This document shows, in pieces, positions 17,464 through 26,479 of a stretch of DNA of 64,000 nucleotides. The notes below the pieces were generated by a model. The model had not been told where the DNA came from, searched no databases, and saw only the letters and a program-made list of their open reading frames with translations. Source of the stretch: Dietzia natronolimnaea (GTDB taxonomy: Bacteria; Actinomycetota; Actinomycetes; Mycobacteriales; Mycobacteriaceae). Position 1 is the stretch's first letter. Every line of letters begins with the position of its first letter. The stretch lies in assembly GCF_039525805.1 (NCBI RefSeq), contig NZ_BAAAHZ010000015.1. One strand, written 5' to 3'. The position numbers and the translations under genes were made by a program.

Positions 17464-18981
17464 ATGACCACCACGACCACACGATCCCGCGCAGGCGACC
17501 CCCGCAGAAGCGACTCCCGTCCCCCGGGCGTCGGCGGCCCCCTACGTCAACTCGTTCTCCGCCTGCACTTCTACGTCGGCGTGCTCGTCGGCCCGTTCCT
17601 GCTCGTCGCCGCGGTGTCGGGCTTCTTCTACGCACTGGCACCGACGATCGAGCGGGTGGTCTACGCCGACCAGTTGACCGCCGCCTCGGCAGCGCAGAAC
17701 GTCCCGCTGGCACAGCAGATCACCACCGCCCGCACCGCGCATCCCGAACTCCCGGTGTCGAGGATCGTGCCCGGGAGCGATGGCTCCACGACCCGGGTGC
17801 TGTTCTCGGACGGGTCGCTGCCGTCGGACTCACACTCCCGCGTGGTCTTTGTGGACCCCTCCGACGGTGCGATCCGCGGTGACACCGTCCAGTACGGCTC
17901 CGGGCAGGCGCTGCCCCTGCGCACCTGGCTGTCCGGAGTGCACCGCAATCTGCACCTCGGCGAGGCTGGCCGCCTGTACTCCGAGCTCGCCGCCAGCTGG
18001 CTCGCCCCACTGGCGCTGGCCGGGCTGTTCCTGTGGTGGGGCCGCACCCGCCGCGCCGGCGCTTCGGCGCGCAAGTCGACGGTGCTCCGGCCGGCGTCGC
18101 TGGGGTCGACGCTGCTGAGGTCGGCGTTGCTGAGGTCGGCGCCCGGGCTCACGGGCCGGGCGCGCCAACGCTCCCGCCACGCCGTCCTGGGGACCTGGGC
18201 GCTGGTGGGCATGCTCGTCCTGTCGGCGACCGGCCTGACCTGGTCGGCCTACGCCGGACAGCGGGTCTCCGACCTCCGGTCGGCCATGGGCTGGACCACG
18301 CCGACGCTGTCAGCTCAGTCCCCCGAGAGCTCCCGGAGCGGGTCGGCCTCCGACCGGGCCGCGGGGGGCCACGACGGTCACGAGGGTCACGGCTCCCACG
18401 ACGGTGCACACGGGACCGCCGCCGCCTGGACCGCCGACGACGCCGGGGTCGCCCTGACCGGCGCACGCACGGCGGGACTGACGGAGCCGGTCCAGCTCGT
18501 TCCGCCCACCGGTGACGGCGACCTCTGGCGGGTGCAGGAAGTCCGACGCTCCTGGACCCCCGGCCCCGACGCGGTCAGCGTCGACGCCGCGACCGGCGGG
18601 GTGGTCCAGGCCCTCCCGTTCTCCGACCACCCTCTCGCCGCCCGACTCACCGACTGGGGGATCCGCCTCCACATGGGGTTCCTGTTCGGGCTAGCCAACC
18701 AGCTCCTCCTGGCCGCGGTGGCGGCGGCCCTCGTCGTCGTCATCGTCCGGGGTTACGTCCTGTGGTGGACGCGGCGCCCGACCCGCACCGGCTGTCTGGC
18801 CCGGCCCCCCGCACGCGGTGCCGTGCTCGAACTGCTGCGCCGCCGCCCGGTGGTCACCCTCGTCGGCGTGACCGTGGTCGCGGCGATCGGGTGGGCCGTC
18901 CCGCTCCTGGGGATCTCGCTGGCGGCCTTCCTCGTCCTGGACGCGATCCTGGGACTCGCGGCACGACGCGTACGCGGCTGA
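17464..18981 (+). CDS. PepSY-associated membrane protein
   Basis: 505 residues. An N-terminal membrane anchor (LHFYVGVLVGPFLLVAAVSGF) is followed by PepSY-like extracytoplasmic sequence ending in LRTWLSGVHRNLHLGEAGRL, and further helices near residues 175, 240, 415 and 465. A His-rich loop around residue 300 (GGHDGHEGHGSHDGAHG) precedes a second PepSY-like segment. The family includes iron-uptake-associated and reductase-like proteins. With the preceding His-rich gene it suggests metal handling at the membrane. The ATG at 17464 fits the hydrophobic profile. Confidence 0.82.
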   Translation: MTTTTTRSRAGDPRRSDSRPPGVGGPLRQLVLRLHFYVGVLVGPFLLVAAVSGFFYALAPTIERVVYADQLTAASAAQNVPLAQQITTARTAHPELPVSRIVPGSDGSTTRVLFSDGSLPSDSHSRVVFVDPSDGAIRGDTVQYGSGQALPLRTWLSGVHRNLHLGEAGRLYSELAASWLAPLALAGLFLWWGRTRRAGASARKSTVLRPASLGSTLLRSALLRSAPGLTGRARQRSRHAVLGTWALVGMLVLSATGLTWSAYAGQRVSDLRSAMGWTTPTLSAQSPESSRSGSASDRAAGGHDGHEGHGSHDGAHGTAAAWTADDAGVALTGARTAGLTEPVQLVPPTGDGDLWRVQEVRRSWTPGPDAVSVDAATGGVVQALPFSDHPLAARLTDWGIRLHMGFLFGLANQLLLAAVAAALVVVIVRGYVLWWTRRPTRTGCLARPPARGAVLELLRRRPVVTLVGVTVVAAIGWAVPLLGISLAAFLVLDAILGLAARRVRG

Positions 18982-19047
18982 CATCCGGCCGAAGGCTGGG
19001 GTTACCCCCACTCCCATGGCGTCCAGGAGCGCGGGCGTTCTCCCGGA

Positions 19048-19218
19048 GTGGGGGCGGACGCCTCCGTCATCGAGGCCCTCCAACAGCTCGGCGCGCAGGC
19101 CTTCGCCTCCGCCGTCGTGGGCGTGGGGACCTCGATCGGTGCGGAGGACGTGATCATCGTCTCCGGCCACGTCCGGGACCTCGAGAGGTTCGCCGACCAC
19201 TCCGACCGAAAGCGATAG
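19048..19218 (+). pseudogene. Possible TrkA-C-like fragment
   Basis: A 56-codon GTG-initiated frame with protein-like composition: ASVIEALQQLGAQAFASAVV, then GAEDVIIVSGHVRDLERFAD. The last stretch resembles the end of TrkA C-terminal (RCK-C) domains. The same frame is open back to the stop of the PepSY gene, with no convincing start. Its 3' end runs 65 bp antisense into the permease gene. I read it as a remnant or a very small gene; evidence is weak. Confidence 0.3.
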
Positions 19219-20602
19219 CTCCGGCGATCCGCTGTACCAACCACAGTCCGCCGCCCACGAGTAGCAGCACCCCGGCCAGCCGGTAGTCCGCATCCGCCCG
19301 CCCGGACAACGGGGAGACGAGGAAGCCGCAGCTCAGCAGCCCCAGCACCGGGACCACGGTCGGCGCCCGGAAGTGCGCGTGCTCCACCGGCTGCCGGCGC
19401 AGGACGAGGACCGCGAGGTTGGTGACCGTGAACACCGCCAACAGCAGCAGCGAGGTGGTCCCGCCGAGGGCGGTGAGGTCGGCCAGGGCGACGAGCCCGG
19501 CCGCGAGCACGGTGGTGAACAGGATGGCCACCCACGGCGTCCGCCTGACGGGCAGGACGCGGCCGAGCGCCCGCGGCACCACCTTCTCCTGGGCCATGCC
19601 GTACACCAGCCGGGACGCCATGAGCATGTTGATCAGTGCCGAATTGGCCACGGCGGCCATGGTGATGAACGCGAAGATCCAGATCGGGAACGCCGGGGCG
19701 CCCGTCGCCACCACCGTGAGCAGCGGGGTCTCCCCCTCGCCGAGTTCCTCCGGGCTCACCAGGGCCACCGCGGAGATCGCGACGAGGACGTAGATCAGGC
19801 CGGTCACCGCCAGTCCCGCGAACACAACCTTGGGGAAGATCCGCACCGGGTCCTTGGTCTCCTCCGCCATGTTGACCGAGTCCTCGAACCCGACCATGGC
19901 GAAGAAGGCCAGGGCGGTGGCGGCCGTGACCGACCGGACCGGACTCTCACCCGAGGCGGTGTAGAACTCCGTGACGCGGGAGAGGTCTCCCTGGCCGTGT
20001 CCGATCGCCCACGCCCCGATCGCGATGACGATCAGGAGACCCGTGAGCTCGATGGCCGTGAGCACCACGTTGAGGCGGACCGATTCGGAGACGCCGCGGA
20101 GGTTGACGGCCGCGACCGCGGTGATGAACACCAGCGCGATCCCGATCAGCGGCCAGGTCCGGGACATCAGGTCGAGTCCGACCGCCTCGTTGAGGTTCCC
20201 GGCGAAGGCCAGGGCGGCCGAGGACGCCGAGGTCAGACCCGAGGCCATGACGGCGAAGGCCACGAGGAAGGTCAGGATCTGGACCCGGAACGCGCGGTGC
20301 GCGTACACGGCGGCGCCGCCGGCCTTCGGGTACTTGGTGACCAGTTCCAGGTAGCTCGTGGCGGTGAGGACCGCGACGGCGAACGCGATGAGGAACGCCA
20401 GCCACGCCGCGCCCCCGACCTCCTCGGCGACCTTGCCCGTGAGCGCGTAGATCCCGGTACCGAGGATGTCCCCGACGATGAACAGCAGGAGCAGACCCGG
20501 CCCGATCACCCGCTTGAGGGCCGGTGGCCGCAGGGCGCGCGTCGGCGCGGCCAGGCCGGGGTCTCCCGCCTCCCGACCCGGGGCGGACGGGGCATCGGTC
20601 AT
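19154..20602 (-). CDS. Amino acid permease (APC superfamily)
   Basis: 482 residues and about 12 helices. The N-terminal GDILGTGIYALTGKVAEEVG is the helix-1 GxG motif of APC transporters, and GFEDSVNMAEETKDP is the conserved segment of helix 6. The closest family in layout is the CAT/YfnA-like cationic or general amino acid transporters. The ATG at 20602 follows GGGAGGTG. The Arg/Gly-rich C-terminus is antisense to the fragment at 19048-19218. Substrate unknown. Confidence 0.9.
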   Translation of the reverse strand: MTDAPSAPGREAGDPGLAAPTRALRPPALKRVIGPGLLLLFIVGDILGTGIYALTGKVAEEVGGAAWLAFLIAFAVAVLTATSYLELVTKYPKAGGAAVYAHRAFRVQILTFLVAFAVMASGLTSASSAALAFAGNLNEAVGLDLMSRTWPLIGIALVFITAVAAVNLRGVSESVRLNVVLTAIELTGLLIVIAIGAWAIGHGQGDLSRVTEFYTASGESPVRSVTAATALAFFAMVGFEDSVNMAEETKDPVRIFPKVVFAGLAVTGLIYVLVAISAVALVSPEELGEGETPLLTVVATGAPAFPIWIFAFITMAAVANSALINMLMASRLVYGMAQEKVVPRALGRVLPVRRTPWVAILFTTVLAAGLVALADLTALGGTTSLLLLAVFTVTNLAVLVLRRQPVEHAHFRAPTVVPVLGLLSCGFLVSPLSGRADADYRLAGVLLLVGGGLWLVQRIAGAIAFGRSGRRTSRGPGRGRRR

Positions 20603-20802
20603 GGACACCTCCCATACCTCGAACCGGTCACCGATCCGGTCAGCTTCCCACCGAACGGGCGCGCCGGGAGCGGCTCCGGGAATCGGCGGGGATCGCCTGG
20701 TCCAAGAACCGCCGTCGGCACTCCGGTCCGCGTGATTCACTGCCAGGACCGCGTTGCGCGGAGCCCCCCTACGCCTCGTGCCGACCTCGGAAGGAGAGAC
20801 GG

Positions 20803-21780
20803 ATGAGCCACCTCGACGCGGCCGGCCCCCGCCCGCCGCAGAACGCACCCGACCACGTCACCCGCCGGGTGCCCATCGCGCGTCCCGACCAAATCGTCGC
20901 CGACGTCCTCGCGGACATGCGCGGCAGTGAATTCGACAGCGCGGCCGCGGTCGTCGTCCTGGAGGGCGAGCGCCTCGTGGGTCTGGTCTCCATCGATCAC
21001 GTCCTCACGGCCGAGCCCGATACGCCGATCCGCCGGCTCGTCGACTCAGCACCGCCGACGGTGTCGCCCGCGACGGACCGGGAGAAGGCGGCGTGGAAGG
21101 CGGTCGAGAGCCGGACACACGCCGTCGCGGTCGCGGACCGCGGGCGGTTCGTCGGCCTCATCCCCGCCGAGGCTCTCGTGTCGATCCTCTCGGCGGAACA
21201 CGACGAGGACATGGTCCGGCTCGGTGGGTTCCTGAACACCGAGTCCTCTGCACAGACGACCACGGTGGAGCCGATCCACAAGCGCCTCTGGCACCGGCTC
21301 CCGTGGCTCGTCATGGGCCTGGTCGGCGCCCTGCTCGCAGCCGGAGTGGTGGGGACCTTCGAAGCCTCCCTGTCCGAGACCGTGCTCATCGCCTTTTTCG
21401 TCCCGGGGGTCGTGTACCTGGCGGACGCCGTCGGGACCCAGACGGAGGCTCTGGTCATCCGCGGACTCGCCGTGGGCGTGAGCATCCGACGGATCGCCCT
21501 GCGGGAGGTGTTCACCGGCCTGATCCTGGGCCTCATCCTCGGCCTCTCGGCTCTGGTGCTCGTCGGGACGATCTGGCACGACTGGGACGTCGCCCTCGCG
21601 GTGGGGATCTCCATCTTCGCGGCGTCGTCCATCGCGACGGCGATCGCGCTCGTCCTGCCGTGGATCATCGACCGGATGGGGAAGGACCCGGCCTTCGGCT
21701 CCGGTCCGCTCGCGACGGTGATCCAGGACCTGCTCACCGTGGCGATCTACCTGGGCGCCGCGACCCTCCTCACCAGGTAA
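20803..21780 (+). CDS. MgtE-like divalent cation transporter with CBS domains, short form
   Basis: 325 residues. Residues 20-145 form a pair of CBS-like domains (LVGLVSIDHVL and FVGLIPAEALVSIL). The rest is a five-helix MgtE-type channel domain with FFVPGVVYLADAVGTQTE and FGSGPLATVIQDLLTV, the signature of the Mg2+ pore. The N-terminal MgtE_N superhelical domain of classical MgtE (about 450 residues) is missing, so gating must differ. The start follows ggaaggagag. No M-box riboswitch was recognised upstream. Confidence 0.88.
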   Translation: MSHLDAAGPRPPQNAPDHVTRRVPIARPDQIVADVLADMRGSEFDSAAAVVVLEGERLVGLVSIDHVLTAEPDTPIRRLVDSAPPTVSPATDREKAAWKAVESRTHAVAVADRGRFVGLIPAEALVSILSAEHDEDMVRLGGFLNTESSAQTTTVEPIHKRLWHRLPWLVMGLVGALLAAGVVGTFEASLSETVLIAFFVPGVVYLADAVGTQTEALVIRGLAVGVSIRRIALREVFTGLILGLILGLSALVLVGTIWHDWDVALAVGISIFAASSIATAIALVLPWIIDRMGKDPAFGSGPLATVIQDLLTVAIYLGAATLLTR

Positions 21781-21851
21781 CACACCCCCGAAACCTCACA
21801 ACGGATTCGATCGGGGCGAGAAGAACGCTCGTCTCGGTTGGGCTCCGGGAC

Positions 21852-21857
21852 TAGATT
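21852..21857 (+). promoter_or_regulatory. -10 element giving a leaderless carbonic anhydrase message
   Basis: TAGATT lies exactly six bases before the ATG at 21864, so transcription should start at or next to the start codon. No ribosome site is present, which agrees with a leaderless mRNA. Confidence 0.55.
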
Positions 21858-21863
21858 CCTGAC

Positions 21864-22361
21864 ATGACAGTCACCGACGAACTGCTCGAGGCCGCCGCGG
21901 CCTACCGGTCCGACTTCGACAAGGGTGACCTGCCCATGCCGCCCGGCCGCAAGATCGCCGTGGTGGCGTGCATGGACGCCCGCCTCAACCCGTACGGGCT
22001 GCTGGGGCTCACCGAGGGCGACGCCCACGTGATCAGAAACGCCGGAGGCGTGGTCACCGACGACGTCCTGCGGTCCCTCACGATCAGCCAGCGGCTGTTG
22101 GGCACCGAGGAGATCGTGCTGATCCACCACACCGACTGCGGCATGCTCACGTTCCGGGACGACGACTTCAAGGACCAGATCCAGGCCGACACGGGCCTGC
22201 GTCCACGGTGGGCCGCGGAGGCTTTTCCAGAGGTGGAGGCGGATGTGCGCCAGTCGCTGGCGCGGGTCGAGGCAGACCCCTTCCTCCTGCACGGCACCGC
22301 CGTACGCGGCTTCGTCTACGACGTCGCGACCGGGGACCTGAATGAGGTGCCCCGCGGATAA
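21864..22361 (+). CDS. Beta-class carbonic anhydrase
   Basis: 165-residue zinc enzyme interconverting CO2 and bicarbonate. Zinc ligands are Cys36 (in ACMDARLNP, with the Asp38-Arg40 dyad), His89 and Cys92 (HHTDCG). The RNAGG motif is at residues 58-62. Its short length matches the small mycobacterial-type beta enzymes. Gene alone, probably leaderless. Confidence 0.94.
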   Translation: MTVTDELLEAAAAYRSDFDKGDLPMPPGRKIAVVACMDARLNPYGLLGLTEGDAHVIRNAGGVVTDDVLRSLTISQRLLGTEEIVLIHHTDCGMLTFRDDDFKDQIQADTGLRPRWAAEAFPEVEADVRQSLARVEADPFLLHGTAVRGFVYDVATGDLNEVPRG

Positions 22362-22876
22362 GTTCGCCGCGCGGTATCAGTGCCCGGGCCCGGGGCGAGA
22401 AGCGCAAGGACGACCGCGCGTCCCGGGCGCCCCAAGCATGTGATCGCGTCCCCTCAGGCGGATCCACCCGGCGGGCTCGCACACGCCCGGACCTGACACG
22501 GATTGTGCGCGAAGCGCCTTCCAGGCCGCAGGTCGGTCCTCATGAGCTGAAGTACGTCTATGAACTGACGGACGAGTCGAATGAGGTCGGTGAACCTCGT
22601 CCGCGCGCAGTCGAAGTGCGCTTCTCCGCCCCCTTCAGGCCGGTCAGTTGACTCCACCAGTCTCGGGGAAGCGGACTCCGTAAAGCTGCCCCGCCCGGAG
22701 CCGAGCCGCGTTGACACGAACGGTTGGCGAGCATCCGCCTGTTCGACCAGCTTCTCGTGGCGGCCCTACGAGACACCGCGTACCTGCACGCGGACACCGT
22801 GACCCCCAGAGCGCAGAGCTCCCGGCGATCGGCTGTCCCCGCAGCTCGAGTGCACGCCGTGAACCGACAGGCACCA
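22362..22876. other. Long intergenic stretch without a convincing gene
   Basis: Over 500 bp between carbonic anhydrase and the catabolic operon promoter. Short open frames exist on both strands but none has a ribosome site, plausible composition or a recognisable domain, and the base composition looks less codon-structured than the surroundings. It may hold decayed sequence or a long regulatory region. A TTGACA at about 22710 has no matching -10. Confidence 0.6.
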
Positions 22877-22905
22877 TTTACATTGTGGCGCGGATCACCT
22901 ACGCT
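22877..22905 (+). promoter_or_regulatory. Promoter of the alicyclic acid operon
   Basis: -35 TTTACA (22877-22882), 17-bp spacer, -10 TACGCT (22900-22905). The predicted transcription start falls inside the palindrome that follows. Confidence 0.6.
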
Positions 22906-22909
22906 CCCC

Positions 22910-22937
22910 CGTATTGAATGAACGTTCATTCAATACG
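22910..22937. promoter_or_regulatory. Perfect 28-bp palindromic operator
   Basis: Each arm reads cgtattgaatgaac from the outside, centred between 22923 and 22924, with no mismatch. The core TGAATGAACGTTCATTCA is of the kind bound by TetR regulators of acyl-CoA metabolism. It covers the predicted transcription start. The TetR encoded inside the operon (31299) is the natural candidate; a CoA-thioester inducer would fit. Confidence 0.8.
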
Positions 22938-22988
22938 CACCCCAGCATCGGCGGCGCTCGTCGCCCACCCCCTCCCAGGAGCGTCAGC

Positions 22989-24413
22989 ATGACCGACAGT
23001 CCCCCGCAGGCCCCAGCAAAGAAGACCTCGCTCAGGCGGGTCGCCGCCGCGTCGTGCATCGGCACCACGATCGAGTTCTACGACTTCTTCATCTACGGCA
23101 CTGCGGCGGCACTGGTGTTCCCGCACGTGTTCTTCAGCGACCAGGAACCGGCGACGGCAACGATGTCGTCGTTCGCAACCTTCGCCGTCGCGTTTTTCGC
23201 ACGCCCGGTCGGCGCAGCGATCTTCGGACACTTCGGCGACCGGATCGGTCGAAAACGCACCCTCGTGTGGACGTTGCTCATCATGGGCGTGGCGACTGTG
23301 TTCATCGGTCTGCTCCCGGGTTACGACACGGGAGCGTTCGGACTGTTCGAGAACGGTATCGGGATCTGGGCTCCGGCCCTGCTGGTGCTGTGCCGTTTCT
23401 TCCAGGGCTTCGCGGTCGGTGGCGAGTGGGCTGGCGCAACACTGCTCGCCGCAGAGTACGCACCCGAGGGCAAGCGGGGGATGATGGCGATGTGGCCGCA
23501 GCTCGGCCCGGCCTTCGCCTTCTTCCTCTCGTCGTTCACCTTCCTCATCTTCTCGATGGCCGCCCCCGGGGCAGACGCCGACGCCGCCGACAGCGCCTTC
23601 CTCCAATGGGGCTGGCGCATACCGTTCCTTCTCTCGGCAGTCCTCGTCATCATCGGCCTCTGGATCCGCCTCGCGGTTGAGGAGACTCCCGTCTTTCGCG
23701 AGGCCGAGAAGAAGGCCGCCGAGCGGGCGATCACCGAGGGGCCCGCGACCCTGCCGTTCCTGGACTCCATCAAGTACCAGTGGAAAGAGATCCTCATCGC
23801 CGGTGGCGCACTGGCCTCGCTGTTCTCGCTGTTCTACATGGGCACCTCCTTCTTCACCTCGTACGCGACCCAGCAGCTGGGCCACTCGCGGGTCTTCGTC
23901 CTCTCCGTCGGCCTCATCGCCGCGCTCTTCTTCGGCGCGACCATCGCACTCTCTGCGCTGTACTCCGACAAGATCGGCCGCAGGAAGGTCATCGGCGCCT
24001 CGTGTGCACTCGCTGTCGTCTGGGCGCTCGCGATGTTCCCGCTCATCGACACCGGCAGCGAGATCCTCTTCGCGGTGAGCGTCTGCGTCACCCTCGGGAT
24101 CATGGGCATCGCCTACGGCCCGGCCGGAGCGGCGCTGCCCGAGATGTTCCAGGCCCGCTACCGCTACACAGGTGCCGGTCTCGGATACAACCTCGCCGGC
24201 ATCCTCGGCGGAGCCCTACCCCCCCTCGCGGCTTCGCAGATGGTCGCTGCCGGCAACAGCTTCGGCATCGGCATCATGCTCTCCGCTCTCTCCGTGGTCT
24301 CCGTGATCTGCGTTCTCCTGCTCACCGAGTCCAGCAAGAACCTGATGGACGCCACCGCCGACCCGGGCGAGGAGTTCCACGAGCGGGACACCTTCGCCCA
24401 CGACGTCCCCTGA
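22989..24413 (+). CDS. MFS transporter, metabolite:H+ symporter family
   Basis: 474 residues and 12 predicted helices. IGTTIEFYDFFIYGTAAALV at the N-terminus and HFGDRIGRKRTL between helices 2 and 3 are hallmarks of the MHS family, which imports organic acids by proton symport. The ATG at 22989 follows aggagcg; an upstream TTG would lie inside the operator. As the first gene of the operon it is the likely importer of the alicyclic or dicarboxylic acid degraded by the enzymes that follow. Confidence 0.88.
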   Translation: MTDSPPQAPAKKTSLRRVAAASCIGTTIEFYDFFIYGTAAALVFPHVFFSDQEPATATMSSFATFAVAFFARPVGAAIFGHFGDRIGRKRTLVWTLLIMGVATVFIGLLPGYDTGAFGLFENGIGIWAPALLVLCRFFQGFAVGGEWAGATLLAAEYAPEGKRGMMAMWPQLGPAFAFFLSSFTFLIFSMAAPGADADAADSAFLQWGWRIPFLLSAVLVIIGLWIRLAVEETPVFREAEKKAAERAITEGPATLPFLDSIKYQWKEILIAGGALASLFSLFYMGTSFFTSYATQQLGHSRVFVLSVGLIAALFFGATIALSALYSDKIGRRKVIGASCALAVVWALAMFPLIDTGSEILFAVSVCVTLGIMGIAYGPAGAALPEMFQARYRYTGAGLGYNLAGILGGALPPLAASQMVAAGNSFGIGIMLSALSVVSVICVLLLTESSKNLMDATADPGEEFHERDTFAHDVP

Positions 24414-24454
24414 CCCGAACCGGCAATTCCCCCCGATACCCGAATGGAGCTCCC

Positions 24455-25615
24455 ATGGACTTCCGCCTCTCCAACGAGCAACGCGCGTTCCGGACGCTCG
24501 CCCGTGACTTTCTCGACGCCGAAGTGGTCCCCCATCGCGCTGCGTGGGACCGCGCCGAGCGGGTCGATCTCGACCTGATCCCCAAGCTCGCCGAACTCGG
24601 ATTCTTCGGGCTGACGATCCCCGAGGACTACGGCGGCTTCGGCGGCGACTACATCACCTACTGCCTGGGCATGGAAGAGCTCGGCCGCGCGGACTCCGCC
24701 GTCCGGGGAATCGTCTCGGTCTCCATGGGCCTGGTCGGCAAGTCGATCCTCGCCCACGGCACCGAGGAGCAGAAGCACGAGTGGCTCCCCCGGATCGCCT
24801 CCGGAGAGGTGCTCGGGTGCTTCGGTCTCACCGAGTCGGGCAACGGCTCCGACCCGGGAAACCTGCGCACCCGGGCCGTCCGTGACGGAGACGACTATGT
24901 GATCAACGGATCGAAGGTGTTCATCACCAACGGAACGTGGGCGCATGTCTGCCTGGTCTTCGCCCGCACCGGCGGCGAGGGCGCCCGCGGCATCTCGGCC
25001 TTCCTCGTCCCCACCGACACCCCCGGGTTCGAACGCACGGAGATCCACGGCAAGCTCGGCCTGCGCGGCCAGGCCACCGCTGAGCTCTCCTTCTCCGACG
25101 TGCGGGTGCCGGCCTCCGCGCTACTCGGCGGCGACGCCGGCGAGGGCAAGGGCTTCACGGTGGCCATGGCCTCGCTGGACAAGGGCCGGGTCTCCGTCGG
25201 TGCGGGCTGCGTGGGGATCGCCCAGGGCTGCCTCGACGAATCCGTCAAGTACTCGACCGAACGCCAGCAGTTCGGCAGGCCCATCGCCTCGTTCCAGCTC
25301 ATCCAGGACATGATCGCCCGGATGGCCGTCGACGTGGACGCCGCGCGTCTTCTCACCTGGCGCGCGGCCGATCTGCTCGAGCGCGGCGAACCCTTCGGCG
25401 TCGAGGCCTCGATGGCCAAGTACCACGCCTCCGAGACCGCCGTCCGCGCCGCCAACGACGCCATCCAGATCTTCGGCGGATACGGCTACATCGACGAGTA
25501 CCCGGTCGCCAAGTACATGCGGGACGCCCGCGTCATGACCCTCTACGAGGGCACCAGCCAGATCCAGAAGCTCCTCATCGGCCGCGCCGTCACCGGCGTC
25601 AACGCCTTCCTCTGA
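24455..25615 (+). CDS. Acyl-CoA dehydrogenase (candidate cyclohexanecarboxyl-CoA dehydrogenase)
   Basis: 386-residue FAD enzyme. It has the FGLTESGNGSDPGNLRTRA and YVINGSKVFITNG motifs and the catalytic Glu in LYEGTSQIQ, the short/medium-chain position. The C-terminal FGGYGYIDEYPVAKYMRDAR is normal. In this operon it could oxidise cyclohexanecarboxyl-CoA to cyclohex-1-ene-1-carboxyl-CoA (the AliB/BadJ step) or pimeloyl-CoA; sequence alone does not decide between it and the dehydrogenase at 30077. Confidence 0.88.
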   Translation: MDFRLSNEQRAFRTLARDFLDAEVVPHRAAWDRAERVDLDLIPKLAELGFFGLTIPEDYGGFGGDYITYCLGMEELGRADSAVRGIVSVSMGLVGKSILAHGTEEQKHEWLPRIASGEVLGCFGLTESGNGSDPGNLRTRAVRDGDDYVINGSKVFITNGTWAHVCLVFARTGGEGARGISAFLVPTDTPGFERTEIHGKLGLRGQATAELSFSDVRVPASALLGGDAGEGKGFTVAMASLDKGRVSVGAGCVGIAQGCLDESVKYSTERQQFGRPIASFQLIQDMIARMAVDVDAARLLTWRAADLLERGEPFGVEASMAKYHASETAVRAANDAIQIFGGYGYIDEYPVAKYMRDARVMTLYEGTSQIQKLLIGRAVTGVNAFL

Positions 25616-25649
25616 CCTACCCGTCTCATCCAGCCCCAAGGAGAACATC

Positions 25650-26441
25650 ATGAGCAAGACCTATTCCGACATCACCTACGTCGTCGAGGACCGTGCCGCG
25701 ATCATCACGATTAACCGCCCGGACCGCTACAACGCCTTCCGCGCCCAGACCGTCGAGGAGCTCACCTGGGCCTTCCGCGCCGCAATGGCCGATAGCGCGG
25801 TGTCGTCGGTCATCCTCACCGGCGCCGGTGAGAAGGCCTTCTGCACGGGCGGCGACGTCAAGCAGCGCGCCGAGACCGGCGACTACGGCCCGTCCGAGTC
25901 CGGGATGTTCGAGATCGGCTACCTGCACAAGCTCATCCGCGACCTTCCCAAGCCCGTCATCGCCGCCGTCAACGGCGTCGCGGTGGGCGGCGGACACGTG
26001 CTGCACGTGCTCTGCGACGTCTCGATCGCTTCCGAGAGTGCCCGGTTCGGCCAGTCCGGCCCCAAGGTCGGATCCTTCGACGCCGGCTTCGGCTCCGCGT
26101 ACCTGGCCCGAGTCGTGGGCGAGAAGAAGGCCCGTGAGATCTGGTTCTGGTGCCGCCTGTACTCCGCTCAGGAAGCTCTCGACATGGGCCTGGTCAACAA
26201 GGTCGTCCCAGGGGACCAGCTGATGGCCGAGGCCAAGCAGTGGGCGGCCGAGGTGGCCGAGAAGAGCCCCACCGCCATCCGCTTCCTCAAGCAGTCCTTC
26301 AACGCCGACACCGACCACCAGGCCGGCTTCTCCAACATGGCCATGACCGCGCTCGACCTCTTCGGCTCCACCGAGGAGGCCCAGGAGGGTGCCAACGCCT
26401 TCGCCGAGAAGCGCCCCGCCGACTTCGCCAAGTACGTCTGA
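25650..26441 (+). CDS. badI: 2-ketocyclohexanecarboxyl-CoA hydrolase-like (BadI/MenB type)
   Basis: 263-residue crotonase of the MenB subgroup. FGQSGPKVGSFDAGFGSAYL followed by ARVVGEKKAREIWFWCRLYS is the MenB/BadI signature, and SPTAIRFLKQSFNADTDHQAG also matches BadI as I recall it. BadI opens the ring of 2-ketocyclohexanecarboxyl-CoA hydrolytically to pimeloyl-CoA. A menaquinone role as MenB is less likely because the gene sits among acyl-CoA catabolic genes next to a BadH-like dehydrogenase, with no men genes. Ribosome site aaggag precedes the ATG. Confidence 0.82.
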   Translation: MSKTYSDITYVVEDRAAIITINRPDRYNAFRAQTVEELTWAFRAAMADSAVSSVILTGAGEKAFCTGGDVKQRAETGDYGPSESGMFEIGYLHKLIRDLPKPVIAAVNGVAVGGGHVLHVLCDVSIASESARFGQSGPKVGSFDAGFGSAYLARVVGEKKAREIWFWCRLYSAQEALDMGLVNKVVPGDQLMAEAKQWAAEVAEKSPTAIRFLKQSFNADTDHQAGFSNMAMTALDLFGSTEEAQEGANAFAEKRPADFAKYV

Positions 26442-26479
26442 GCCCCGGCCGCCGCCACCCCACCTTCAAGGAGCACAAC

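Noticed and set aside
22362..22876. Insertion sequence or integrase remnant in the long gap
   Set aside because: Short frames there have no terminal repeats, no target duplication and no recognisable transposase motif; composition alone is not enough.
25650..26441. Annotation as MenB of menaquinone synthesis
   Set aside because: The MenB signature is shared with BadI. Operon context and an adjacent BadH-like gene favour BadI; no men genes are near.
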